DNA of 64,000 nt from Paulinella micropora (taxonomy: Eukaryota; Cercozoa; Imbricatea; Euglyphida): positions 511,196-575,195 of the forward strand of contig BJOX01000376.1 in assembly GCA_009731375.1 (NCBI GenBank), read 5' to 3'. The position numbers and the translations under genes were made by a program. Shown here in pieces: positions 12,674-24,000 of this stretch (positions within the stretch are counted from its first letter, which is position 1; the number at the start of each line of letters is the position of its first letter). The notes beneath the pieces are model-generated. The model was not told the origin of the DNA. It made no database searches and worked only from the letters and a program-made list of their open reading frames with translations.

Positions 12674-12712
<39 letters not shown>
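12465..12712 (+). mobile_element. tRNA-derived SINE A, copy 3
   Basis: The A box is lost in the gap. The B box GTTCGATTCC is at about 12487. A tRNA-unrelated body follows (tattttcaaagg, ggaaggtttggagctg, cccctcgcgggtgag), then the common 3' end and (ATT)n. This copy defines the family body of about 170 bp. Confidence 0.75.
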
Positions 12713-12713
<1 letters not shown>

Positions 12714-12714
<1 letters not shown>

Positions 12715-12958
12715 GCGTTGGCATCCCGATGCCCAGTGGTCAAGTTCAGTACCATCTGGGACCTTTCGCCTGTTCGATTCCCGTCGGTGCCAGTATTTTC
12801 AAAGTATGTTTTCTTTGAAGGTACTCGGTCTGGAAGGCTTGGAGCTGTCCTGTAGGGTTGTCAGTAGAGCTATCGGTCATATGTTCGATCTCCCCTCGGG
12901 TGAGTCGATGAAGGCGCATCCTTGACAGAGAAGCACTATTATTATTATATTATTATTA
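12714..12958 (+). mobile_element. tRNA-derived SINE A, copy 4
   Basis: This is a full-length copy of about 245 bp: A-box region GATGCCCAGTGG, B box GTTCGATTCC at about 12773, body, 3' end TTGACAGAGAAGCAC and a short interrupted (ATT)n tail. It differs from copy 3 by scattered substitutions, so the copies were inserted at different times or have drifted. Confidence 0.75.
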
Positions 12959-13260
12959 TCTCTGGTACACATGACTCTACCCCTCAGTGGTATTTTGTCT
13001 GCGATCCTCCTTATAGCAAACACACTAACTTTACAGCATGTATGATGTGTTCTGCTAATGACGAAATGGATGGGCTTCTATTGCCTTTACCACGGCAACT
13101 ATTATCATGCGAAAAGCCTCTATGTATTTGTGTCAGAATGTAGCCCAAGGATCCGTCTCTCAAGTACTTGAGCGGGTGGGGAGCATCTTCAGCTTGCCTC
13201 ACTCGCCTAAGTTGTCAAAAGCTGAGGCAGAGAGGGCCGCGTTGTGATTGACTGAAACGA
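12959..13260. other. Spacer upstream of VPS15
   Basis: No gene or repeat is recognised. It presumably holds the VPS15 promoter and 5' untranslated region. I cannot point to a TATA box or initiator with confidence. Confidence 0.4.
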
Positions 13261-13362
13261 ATGGGAAATGTGCCCGGATCCGCGCCCCAGGGTAGGAATG
13301 TAGCACTTGAGCTGGCCCGCAATCTGCACCTCTCTCTCTCTCCCTCTCTCTCTCTCTTTCTT

Positions 13363-13405
<43 letters not shown>

Positions 13406-13427
13406 CTCTCTCTCTCTTTCTCCCTCC

Positions 13428-13483
<56 letters not shown>

Positions 13484-15197
13484 GTGTGTGTATATCTTTC
13501 TCTCTCTCTCTCTCTCTCGCTCTATGTACCTATCTATTCTCTATTTCCTCTACCTTTCTTGGCTTTGGTCTGCAGGTGGCTTCCAGGACCTTCCATCCTA
13601 CCTCAACGAGCTCTCTTGCTGTCCATTTGTTTCCCGAGGTGAATTGGGAGGTACAAGACATTCCCTTTAGAGGGCAGGACATGAGTGGTGTCTGATGCCC
13701 TTAGTTGGTAAAATCCTCAAATCTTTGAAGTGCCAGCACGACGAAGGCAGCTCCTGTGTCGTCAAGATCTTTATAAAGAAAGAGGAAAAGGTCTTTGTAG
13801 GTTAATGCTTGGATATTGTGCTTCACTTTCATGTGTCCAACAGGATCTCAACAAGTATGCGAAGCAGCTGGAAGTGCTCCGCTCCAAGGTGAAGTGCGAC
13901 TGTTTGACACATCACAGCCTCTCTCTCTCTCTCTCATTCTCTCTCATTCTCTCTCTCATTCTCTCTCTCATTTCTCTCTTGTTCTTATTCCCTCTCTCAC
14001 TTACTGTCTATTTGTGCCAGTTCTCTGTCCAGCAAAAGCCAGGGATCATCATTCTGCAGAAAATTGACGACACTCCAAGGGTCTTGCAATATCTTTCCTG
14101 TTGAAAATCTGATAGTTTGAATGCAGGCAGCGTTTCTAATCCGCCAGTACTTCGCACACAACCTGTAAACTTTTTTCTTGCTTCTTTCCTGCAACGCAAA
14201 TTTCCGAAATCTTCAGATTTGATCGCTTTGGCACACATCCCTATCTGACCCTGATCGAAAAGAAGTGGATCACGTTCCAACTACTTTCAGCGCTTGTGCA
14301 GGTATCTGTTCTCCACTCAAAATCTGTGGAGCTCTGTTTGCATGTTCCAGTTCTCGCTTTTGTCATATCGCTTGATATGTGTTGTGGCGTGTAGATGCAT
14401 GAAGCCGGTGTGCGGCATGGCGATCTCAAGACAGAGAATTTGATGATTACAACTTGGGGCTGGCTGTTTGTGGTTGATCTGGCCTGGTATAAGCCCACCT
14501 ACCTACCCGCAGACAACCCTGCTGACTACACGACTTTCTTTGAGAACGGGTCGCGTCGTCGCTGCTATCTCGCTCCTGAGCGTTTCAGACATGGTAGTAT
14601 TGGAACAGCTGCACAGATCTAGATCATATACGTCCTTTTCTTTATAGCATTTAATTTTCTTGTGTGGCATGACATTTCAGTCAATTGCATTATGTTGTGT
14701 GTATATGTGTGTGTGTCTCTCCCAAAATCCGCTGCCGCGTGTGTCTGTGAATCATACAAAAATATGTACCACTTTTTTCTGGAAGGGGACGAGGAGAGTT
14801 CGGGGGATACTGAGAGACAAGCGCCAGGCTTGGCGGGCAGTGATGGTCTGGTCACTGCGTCCATGGACATCTTCAGCGCAGGTACGTATACTCTTATCTG
14901 ATTACCTTTGTCTTTTTCTCTCGGGATGCCTTAGGCTGTTGCATCGCGGAGCTCTTTTTAGAAGGAGAGACCATCTTTGATCTGGAGGGCTTGTTAGCTT
15001 ACAAGGAAGGTCGTCGTGAAGTGAACAGTTTTCTGCAAAAGATTTCTGACCAGAGCATCCGCCAACTAGTGGCGCACATGCTTCAAATAGATCCTACCAA
15101 GCGCTTGACCGCCCGTGAGTACCTCAAGCAGTCCAACTGTTTCCCTCCGTACCTTGGCTTCTTTTATACCTTTATCGGCTCTTTGCTCGACCCCAAG
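13261..15197 (+). other. VPS15: VPS15 kinase-like domain exons
   Basis: VVKIFIKK carries the presumed ATP-site lysine (about 13770). FDRFGTHPYL and KKWITFQLL follow. The catalytic loop reads HGDLKTEN, with Gly in place of the Arg of HRD, and the DFG motif is replaced by DLA (VVDLAWYKPTYLP), matching the degenerate loop known in VPS15. The segment NPADYTTFF...RRRCYLAPERF matches the family strongly. MDIFSA and the C-lobe helices close the domain at 15197. The glycine-rich loop is not visible, which is also family-typical. I infer a weak or absent kinase activity. Confidence 0.88.
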
Positions 15198-18100
15198 GTA
15201 CTGGGCTCGCAGCTTGGTTTGCTTTGTCATGCCAATCATCGCGGCCGACCTGCATGGCTTGCTGCCTGTGTCAGATCAGCACCCCGGACCTCAAAGTCCA
15301 AGCGCTGAAGCACTACCAACACCACTTGTTGAAGAAGGTGATGGAGGACCAGCGCTTCGAAAGAGACTTGGACGTGGTGCCTTCAGAGGAGGACATATTC
15401 TTCCCGCAACCGCAGCCCATATCGGTCAAGAAAAAAACCTCCTTCAGCGGGCTACAAATGTCTGCCGCTCTCAAAGAATTTGTTGAGGAGCTAAAAAAAA
15501 GACTGGACAGTGTAGACGAAGTGAGCCAGGAGGTGAAGTCCAGTTCTGCTAGCGCTGCAGAGCAAGCAGGCCCGGGAACAGCTCGAGCAGCGCCGAGGAA
15601 AGCAGACGAGGACAGGCTAGAGCTAGACGAGATGGGCCGCGGGCGCGGCAACGGACTCATCGTCATTGTGTCCGTCATTCTGTCTTGTGTGCAGAACGTG
15701 CGCTTTCCTCTCAACAAGGTCTCTCTCTCTCTCTCTCTCTCGCTCTTGTCCCATGAGTGGTCCAAGCTCAATGCTGGCTGGTGTTCAGCTCACGTGCTTG
15801 AGTTTGATGCTCCGTTTCGGGCCCTACCTTGACGCACAGGTTCGATGCCGTACGTATGCCATGATTCATATCTATCCTGGTTCGGGCAGGTCATTCTGGA
15901 TCGTCTTGTTCCTTATACTGTTTGCCTCCTATCTGACTCGGAGGCAGTTGTGCGGGCCTCTGCAGTGCAATCTTTGACCAAGCTTCTTAGCTATATCAGA
16001 GCGGTGCCGTCTTCTGATGAACACATTTTCCAAGAGTACATCTTTCCTGCCCTATCTCGCTTTACTTCCGACTCTGACGAGCTGGTGCAGCTGGCCTATG
16101 CTGAGAACATCGCGCTCTTGATGGAGACTGCCAAGCATTTCCTGGACCTATCCACGGTCTCCAGCAGCCTGGCCGACCATCACGGCGCAGCGGACGGCGC
16201 GTCGCCAACGCAGCGGCCCAGTCCATCAAGAGTCTACGTCAATAAACACAGGACAAAGCAGGGACAAGCTAGCGTCCGCAGGACAGACAGCGACTGGAGC
16301 GCTCTGCAGGATTTTTGCTTGAAAGTGGTGATCAAGCTCCTGACAGAAGGGGGAACAACGGTGAAATGTGCTTTGCTCACGTGTATCACGAGGATTTGTA
16401 TTTTCATTGGTCGTTCGCGCGTCAACAACGAACTGTTACCACACCTTATCACGGTGCTGAACTCTCGAGACTGGCTCGTGCGGGCCGCGTTTCTGGAACA
16501 CGTTACAGGCTTGGGCGTGGTGGTGGGCCGAGAAGGCTTCCAGAACTTCATTTTGCCCTGCCTTGAGCAAGCTTTGTTCGACGTAGAGGAATCCATCACC
16601 AGACGAGTTGTACATGCTTTGGCTTCTCTGTGCGAGCTTGGTCTAATAGAGCGTAGGCTTATGATTCAGTTTCTACCCAAAATCATTCCATTGTTGTGTT
16701 TAACGAACGGTTGGATTCGAAACGAGGCAATACACCTCGTGGTTGCCCTCAGCGCCGCTTTGGGAGCTGTCAAGACGTATTGTTTTGTTATTCCAGTCTT
16801 GCGGCCTGTGCTAAGGAAATCTCTTGTCGCTTTCGATGGCCAGTTGCTGGCGCAGACGCTCAAGGATCCTCTCACACGGCAGCAAGTTTCCTTCATGATT
16901 CGAAGTCTCGAGGCCCAAGCATCCGCTCGAGATGCCTCGGACCGTGGTTCTATTTCTGACGCCAGCTCAATCAACACTAGCAGCTCTCTTCCAGTCAGGT
17001 GTTCTCCCCTTTACAGTTGCTTGGTTGATTTGCCTGGCCGCTGTGTGGATGTGTGGCTCAGGAACGCTGCGGAGGCGCCTGCCGGAGCGGACGCAGCTAT
17101 GGCAGCGGCGGATGCCGGCCAACAAGATGCGTATCTCCCTAAGGCACAGGCGGCTCAGCACGAGTCCATGGGCGCTGCTGGCACGGCCGTTGCTCCTGAC
17201 CCCAAGATCGACTCCGATCAACGGGCTGTTGTTTCCCCCTACCTACAACGCATGTCTGGCAAAGCGAAACAGGTGGGACTTTCTCTTGGTCATCTTCCGG
17301 TGTTTGCTCTAGGCTTTATGAACAATACCCTTGAAGAGCAAGGGGAAGTCCGCTCGGACATCGTGGATACGTACCGCCGTTGCAATGAGCAGATTCCTGT
17401 GTACGCCATTTCCTTGGAACGAACAGTTCCGGACTACACGCAGATGTTGCTAAAGAACGGTCGCGAAGAGGCGGCAAGCAGTACAGGCACAGGTTCCAAT
17501 GCGGCTCTCAGCACGGTCATGTCGCCCGCCGCATGGCAGGTCGCGGGTGGCGGGCTGCCTTCTCCGTTCGATGCAGACAGGCTCTCGACGCCAGCCGCCC
17601 AGCGACTCCAGGCCAGAATGGAGATGATGGAGCAACACCAGCAACACCTCAACGCAAACATCTCCTCTGCCGTGGACAGTCTCAATCTTTCCAGCAACTC
17701 ACCCAGTCCCTCTCCAGCGTCCAGCGGCTCTTTTCCACCTGAAGCAGCACCAAAGCCTGGAGGCTCTGGCGCGAATAGCAACTTGGTCTCTCCAGATGGC
17801 TTTGAGGACTCCAAGATTCGACGGCGGCTCGTGGTGATAAAACAGTCTAAAAATCAAGTTCCAGAATATGTGAAACAAGCGCTCGACCTGCCGCACAGTC
17901 CTCCCCAGCATGGTAGTTTGGTGCTGAACACGCTTTCCTCCTCCACGTTTTTCCAAAGCTTCCGTGGACTGGACGTCGTGGGGTATGCGGATCCTCGCAT
18001 GGTGGTTAAGTGGAGACCAAAGGTGCGTGTCCAATAGATTGCTTGGATGGCGGCCACGTGTTGTTGCTCTGTTAGGGCGCGCTGCTCACATCTTTGCTGG

Positions 18101-18531
18101 AACACGACGCCGCCGTCAATGACCTTGCCGTGGTCCCTCCATCTGCCTAGTTTCCTCCTTGACCTTGCTTCCTCCTTTACATTGTTTCTTCCTTGACATA
18201 TGTCTGACTGCCAGAGCCGCGACAACATCTTCCTGGCGACGGGTGGAGAAGATGGCAAAGTCATGGTATGGGACGTGCAGCAATTCAAATTCCAGCCAGT
18301 CTCTCGATCAGCAGTCACTCACGTACAGGGTGGTCGTGTCACTTCCATTCGCATGGTTGATGACTCACATAGCGTCGCCGTGGCCTCTGATAATGGCTCA
18401 TTGCAAGTGTTTAAGATCGAACTGGCGGAGTCCAAGACAGAAGAGGATGTGATTGGTGTTTCAAATAAGCGCCTTATTGGTCTTCACCTTGTTTTACATA
18501 GTTTCATATGTGTCTTGATGCTAGTATCTGT

Positions 18532-18580
<49 letters not shown>

Positions 18581-20264
18581 CGCTCCATTCGCTCCCACCT
18601 TTCTTCTCTCTCCCCGAAACTGATGTTCAAAACCTGCAGGCAAGTCCGAGATACGCAAGATCGATGTTGACGCTGAGGGTGCTTTGCTGGCTGTGGAGCA
18701 TTTCAACACGCTGTGTGAGTCTGTGCTGGTTGGCGCCACACAGCTCGGCAACGTGCACGGCTGGGACCTTCGTGCGAAGGCCAGTGCTGGTCAGTCCGGG
18801 GCGGCCGGGCTGTGGTGCCTCAAGGTTCCACCAGCCACCGGCTTGATCACCAAGCTCGCTGTTGGGCCCTCACCCTATGTCTTAGTGGTGGGCACCAACC
18901 GAGGCTTCATCCTCACATGGGACCTCAGGTTCCAGATACCTGTGCAGCTGTGGCGGCACAGCGACAAGACAGCCATCACCGCCCTGCGCACCGCCCATGC
19001 AGCTTCCTTGCTGCCACACGCAGAGAACGGGGATAGGACTAATCCTGGCTCAGGGCCTCTGGTGTTCGCAGCTGCTGCGGGTGCGAACAACATCGCAGGG
19101 TTCAATGTGCTTACAGGAGATTGTAGGGCTGTCTTTCGAGTCATGTCCGAGGTGGCAACACAAAAATTAGCTAATGTCGTGACAAGAGGAGTGTCACGTT
19201 CCACAAGCTCCACCAGACCAGCAACGAGCGTGGCGAGTGCTGCCAACTCGCGAGCCAACAGCTCCTCTCTGTTGGTTCCTACAGTCAGGTAAGCGCGACA
19301 GGCCCGCACGTGGTCTGCCATGTCAATTAATTGTGTTGTGAAGCGCTCCGCAAGCGGATCCTCCTAGCCTCGACGACTCTTTTCTGCAGGATGAAGATGT
19401 GGTTGCATACTTTTGCAGAAGCCTGTGTTGGACATGCCCTGTGTTTTCCAGATGAGAGCTGCTGCTATTCGAACTCGTTCCATTCGCAGCTTCCTGTGCA
19501 GTCCTGAGCAATTCTGCCTGACGGCAGGAAGCGATGCCGCCGTGCGCTACTGGGACCTCAAGACACCCTCCAATTCTTACCGGTCCTCCCTTGCGCGGGC
19601 CATGTGCTTTGCTTAGTTTTCTTGTTTGGCTGACTTGGCAGGGTGGTCGGGCGCGAACTGGGGCCGTTTTCCGTGCGTTATGACGGAAGGACAGACAACA
19701 CCACCGTCCTGCCCCACATCCAGCAATCTTCCTCCTGCCGTCTTTAAGCTGTTTCTTCCTGTGCTAGGCCGTTTTCCAAGAGATCTTATACGCTTCGGGA
19801 TCTATTTCTGAGCAAAAAGGTGGTGTCGGCGCACAAACACATGATAAATATGCACGTCTGTTGTACACCTGTCCAAAGTGTGCACACTATACACCATACA
19901 TTTATGTATATAATGATATCGTGTGTATTTATTTATATGCACATGCATGTAGTATATGCGTCGTTGTAAATCTGTTAGTGTGTGCTTATCTATACTGCAA
20001 GTACATGTCTACTTTTTGTGTCTTGTTGTTGCTTAGAGTCGCAATCCAAGCGGCAACGGCGCATTCGCGAAGCGTTCATGCAGCAGCGCCGGGGACCTGT
20101 TCCGGCATGTCCCGCGCATCGCGACGAAATCCTTGCCATGCAGGCTATTGAGTACCCACAGAAAATGCTGGTAGTACTAAGCGCCCATGCCGCGAATCCC
20201 GCACAACATGACTTGCTTGTAGGCTACAGCTGGCCGTGATAGTGTTGTCAAGATATGGATCTGA
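13261..20264 (+). CDS. VPS15: VPS15/PIK3R4, regulatory pseudokinase of class III PI3-kinase (multi-exon)
   Basis: VPS15 anchors VPS34 to membranes, together with Beclin/Vps30, for endosomal sorting and autophagy. The three parts of the family appear in order: kinase-like, HEAT, WD40. The start ATG at 13261 begins MGNVPGSAPQ; MGN is the family's myristoylation signal. Exons fitting GT-AG borders and phase are 13261-13291, 13576-13638, 13705-13790, 13844-13893, 14060-14164, 14217-14301, 14395-14593, 14786-14881, 14935-15197, 15275-15718, 15789-15839, 15890-18022, 18076-18132, 18215-18455 and 18640-19288. The last exons, near 19452-19582, 20036-20180 and 20231-20264 (TGA), are less certain. The product is about 1,600 residues, longer than the human protein (about 1,360). 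Introns are short and several are filled with (CT)n. One possible in-frame TGA lies at about 14117. Confidence 0.9.
13331..13545 (+). repeat. (CT)n microsatellite filling VPS15 intron 1
   Basis: The intron at 13292-13575 is almost entirely CT-rich, with (TA)n and (GT)n inserts, and ends at a normal acceptor. Other VPS15 introns also hold (CT)n: near 13918-13975, 15721-15743 (starting right at the donor) and 18537-18577. All are pyrimidine-rich on the coding strand. Confidence 0.9.
15275..18022 (+). other. VPS15: VPS15 HEAT-repeat and linker exons
   Basis: The exon at 15275-15718 ends with GNGLIVIVSVILSC, and that at 15789-15839 gives LRFGPYLDAQ. The large exon 15890-18022 continues VILDRLVPYTVCLLSD with helical pairs including LVQLAYAENIALL, VVIKLL, NSRDWLVRAAFLEHV and NGWIRNEAIHLV. 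These are the conserved HEAT positions of VPS15. From about 16900 the sequence becomes low-complexity (Ala, Ser, Gln and Pro rich), a long linker before the propeller. It ends in VVKWRPK just before the donor at 18023. Confidence 0.88.
18076..20264 (+). other. VPS15: VPS15 WD40 propeller exons
   Basis: GALLTSLLEHDAAVNDLAV joins ATGGEDGKVMVWD (18215-18455). Further blades are GATQLGNVHGWDLR, GTNRGFILTWDLRFQIP, AAGANNIAGFNVLTGD (18640-19288), LTAGSDAAVRYWDLK (about 19510) and the closing GRDSVVKIWI with TGA at 20262. The junctions between 19288 and 19452, and between about 20176 and 20231, do not resolve into clean GT-AG pairs in a single frame. Small exons may be missing there, or the locus may carry errors. 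Confidence 0.8.
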
Positions 20265-20601
20265 ACACATCTCTTGGACACGCGCTCTATTTATTCGACA
20301 GTTTAGATTTCCATGTTATTATAAAAGATATACTTTTATACGTAGCATCAGGCTGTTGCACCTGTTTGGAGGTGACCTGGTACTAAAACAGGCTGAGTAC
20401 GATGTTATTGTCGTATTCCGAACTGTAGTCCTGCTTATGTGGTGCCGGGATGTTCCGAGTCGACTATTTTGACATTTACGTAACGTGACGGTGACAATCT
20501 ACTGGATGAGCGCCGTACAGTGAGCAGACTGGGGAAAAGATATCAAGCTCTGCCTTGCTTGCCTTCACTATCCTTCTTCCCTTCACTCTTCCGGCTCCGT
20601 G

Positions 20602-20650
<49 letters not shown>

Positions 20651-20765
20651 GCTCACAGTTGAAGGAAATGTTGCGTGGCCTAACTGTTTGCAGATTCTGA
20701 CAAGAGGCTACGCCTCAATGAAGTCAAATGATATCTTGTAATTTAGTATGTTATATCGTATGCCT
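20265..20765. other. VPS15 3' flank with (CT)n
   Basis: No gene is recognised. A (CT)n tract at about 20608-20648 ends in CAG, so it could be another intron end, but I cannot define coding exons on either side. Confidence 0.4.
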
Positions 20766-21060
20766 GCCCACCCGGTATATAATGGCAATACTTACCGTTC
20801 CGGTCTGGAGGCTACGGAGTCACTTCTTTAGGTATTCCTCAGTCTTCATACCGTTAGCACAGTTATCTGTTATTAAATATCGTACCATTGTAACAATCTA
20901 GATTTTACAATAGTACGATATTTAATAAACTATAACTGTCCTAACAATATGAAGACTGAGGAATCATGATACCTAAAGAAGGGACTCCGTAGCCTCCAGA
21001 TCAATGATAACCGACAGACCAGAACGGTAAGTCACTATTGCGATTATATACCGGGTGGGC
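20766..21060. mobile_element. 295-bp foldback (long inverted repeat) element
   Basis: The left end gcccacccggtatata is matched in reverse complement by tatataccgggtgggc at 21045-21060. The arms pair along most of their length: cttaccgtt, ctggaggctacggagtc, ctttaggtat, cctcagtcttcata and tattaaatatcgta all recur inverted. The two arms differ by small insertions. There is almost no loop (centre near 20900) and no coding. The size and shape fit a foldback or MITE-type DNA element. I see no convincing target-site duplication. Confidence 0.8.
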
Positions 21061-21062
21061 TG

Positions 21063-24000
21063 TTATAATCCCTTCCAATGGAGAAAACACTCACAACTTC
21101 TTCTCCCGGTGACCGATGAAATCAACAAGCAGATCAAGTCATGCTCACCTACTGCGCCGGCTGGCCGCGCAACCTGTATTACCTCCTCTCTTGGGCCAGT
21201 ACCCTTGACTATAATGTCATGCAAGAGTATCTTCTGGGGATGGAGATCCCGGTCCCCACCGACACCGATGATGCATCTACGCGCAAGCGGGACTTTACTC
21301 GCAAATGCCAACTAGACCATAGGAGACTCCAACTGCCCCGGCAAGTAAAGACAGCCACTGATAATGCAAACCCAACCGCCCTTCTCGACAAAAGCGCAAG
21401 GCCGATGTCATGGCTATGGCACAGACCGCTCCCTCACAGACTTCGACTCGCACTGACAAGCATATGGAGATTACTCATCCAGTCAAGAAGGAAGTTTTCA
21501 ACACCCGAGCAAGAAGCCAGCACCTGGACAGCATCTCACGGGAGCCAACGCTGTGGTGAACCCTTCGAAGAAGACGTCTATGTCCACGACGAAGACTAAC
21601 CCATCGAGTAGACAGTCGAACCAGACCAAACTCAAACAGTTTACATATATACCCTGGCCTGCGCCTAATGCAAGGAGCACAACAACTTCCTGAAGAAAGA
21701 TCAGCTGCCCAGACACTCGTTCGAAGAATGCAAGCTCCGCCAACAGCGTTGTCAAGACGAAAAGAAACACTGTGATTGGAAGCCACCAGCGGCCGCTGCT
21801 CGCAACACCCCGCGCGCTTTTCACATGACTACACTGTCTCGAGCGTCCTCTCCGTTGGTGCAAACGCCCCCGCCTCTACGGATTGCGACAATCCCGACAG
21901 TTGTCACTGGATGTGTTTGGGTCGCTAAACACCCTCTCAACCGCCCGTTTATCGGTAGAACTACATGCACTTTGGATTCCGCCTGCAACTGCAAAGGCGT
22001 CTCTCTCCTATCGGAGGTTGCTCCATGTGGAAGCACGCTCATCCGTCTGCATCGACGCAGTACTCACCGATGGCATCGAAGTCTTTGTCTCCGCCAATCC
22101 AACGTCGCCGCTCCATGCGATTACCATCTACGTGTCGACACACCTGCCCGATCGCGTGGATCTACTTTTCGCCAACGAGGTGGCCGCACAGATCAACTTG
22201 TCCATCGACGAGGCCCAGATGATCAAGCCAACCTACTATATCCCTCTTAAGCCTAAGGCAAGACAGATTGTTTATGAGACAGAATTCCATCTTTTTGACA
22301 AGCTAATTCAAGTCGGCGTCGTCAACTAGCTACCATCAGCTATGATTTTCGACCTGATACTTTCGCCGAAGCAACTTCGTACCCGACCTCCAAGATCGCA
22401 CAAATCTTCGGGAACCGCGCCATACACAACCGGCTGGCTCTTATGACCTCCTGTCAACCTCGCAAGCTCACCTCTATGGCCGCACAGTCAACTTCTTCAT
22501 GTCCGACAGAAAACAACATGGTGACAGAGGTGAGAAGAAACCGCCAGAGGACGAAGATGAAGACGAGGAAGAAGAACCGGAAGAGGTATAAGAAGAAGAC
22601 CCAGTCGATAAGAACGATTCTACCTACGTCCCCACCGACGAAGATCGAGATGAAGACCAAGTCTACTACCATGACAACCCTTCAGTCAAAAGGCCAGACT
22701 CTGCCATCTCCAAAGAACTCGCCATCAGGAGCGCAAACGCACCTTTGTGAAGCGACAGAAGATGCAGACGTCCCCAGACACGTCCGCCACGACTTCACCT
22801 GCACCAGGTTCCCATTCAAGTCCTGATCTCGACGTACTCACCCAACAAGACAAGCTCAATGATCATCTCGCTTTCGACGCGAACAATTTATATCGGTCAG
22901 TCCGTGGCCACCTGCGCCCTATGATGGTTTCACATGCTTCACTCAAGACCCCGGTAAGAGAATGAGGAGGAAATTTTTATTACACTGATCCCCAGGTACG
23001 GATCCGGCAATCTACATATCTCGGGACATTTATGCCACCTACTTCCCGACATTGGCGATGACAATGTTCCCTGGCACTCACCCCAAATGCAGACACCTTG
23101 GCTACTGGATTCCCAAGCACCTCACCACTTCCAGGGCTTATGGCCTGACAATACAAACATGCAAAACAACATCCCACGCGTGGAACGTCACATGGCTCAA
23201 TCGCAAGCAAGGTGGTATGGCACCTATGAAATTTTGGCTGCTGAAACCCCACCCAGGTTTACATCAGTTGAGAATTCGCTTATCCCATCGATGGATCCCA
23301 CTTTCTTTCTGACCATCCACACCTTACCCGGACCTTCACCCCATGGACCGCAACCTCTGTCTCTGGCCAGCCACGTACGCGCGAGAGCCAGATATACTTG
23401 CACACGGAACCACGACATTGGTACGCGAGGAACCGTTTGGCCTCTCCACATCTTGAAGAGTTTTGGCAAGCCTTTATCAATTTCCATCGGTTCCGCCCCA
23501 TCCTATTAATGCAGTATTATTGGCCCCCGCGCAACTCAGCACATGAAATGGATCCCCAAACCTTTGAGGATTTCACACATGGTCTCGAACTCATTGCAAA
23601 CAATAAGGTGCCCTTAGGGATTATCAACACTGAAGCAATGTGTTTGTTCCGCGCTGGCGATTCATCTGCCCCCAAGATGACTCGTCGTGAAAAAGGCCCA
23701 CTTTCGAATATCACTTTGGGTGAAATCCTTAACATCTAACAAGGTGCTACCATGATGTCACGACTCCACCAGAATAACGTGTCGGCTGTCATCTTTCATT
23801 TTAGCCCACAGAATGGTAGAAATACTGCCCAACTTGTTGCTTCCTCTTTGGTTGGCCCTAGCATTGAGCCCACCGGCGATATTGGCTATTTTCGACAAGG
23901 AATGACTTAATAAATGATCGCGTCTTCCGCGTGGGGATATAGATCTTCATACCTCTGCTTACTTGTGGGAACGAACCCCCAACAAGTCCCCTCTGGCAGC

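Noticed and set aside
16234-17814. Minus-strand frames opposite the large VPS15 exon
   Set aside because: They are shadows of the conserved HEAT-repeat coding sequence on plus.
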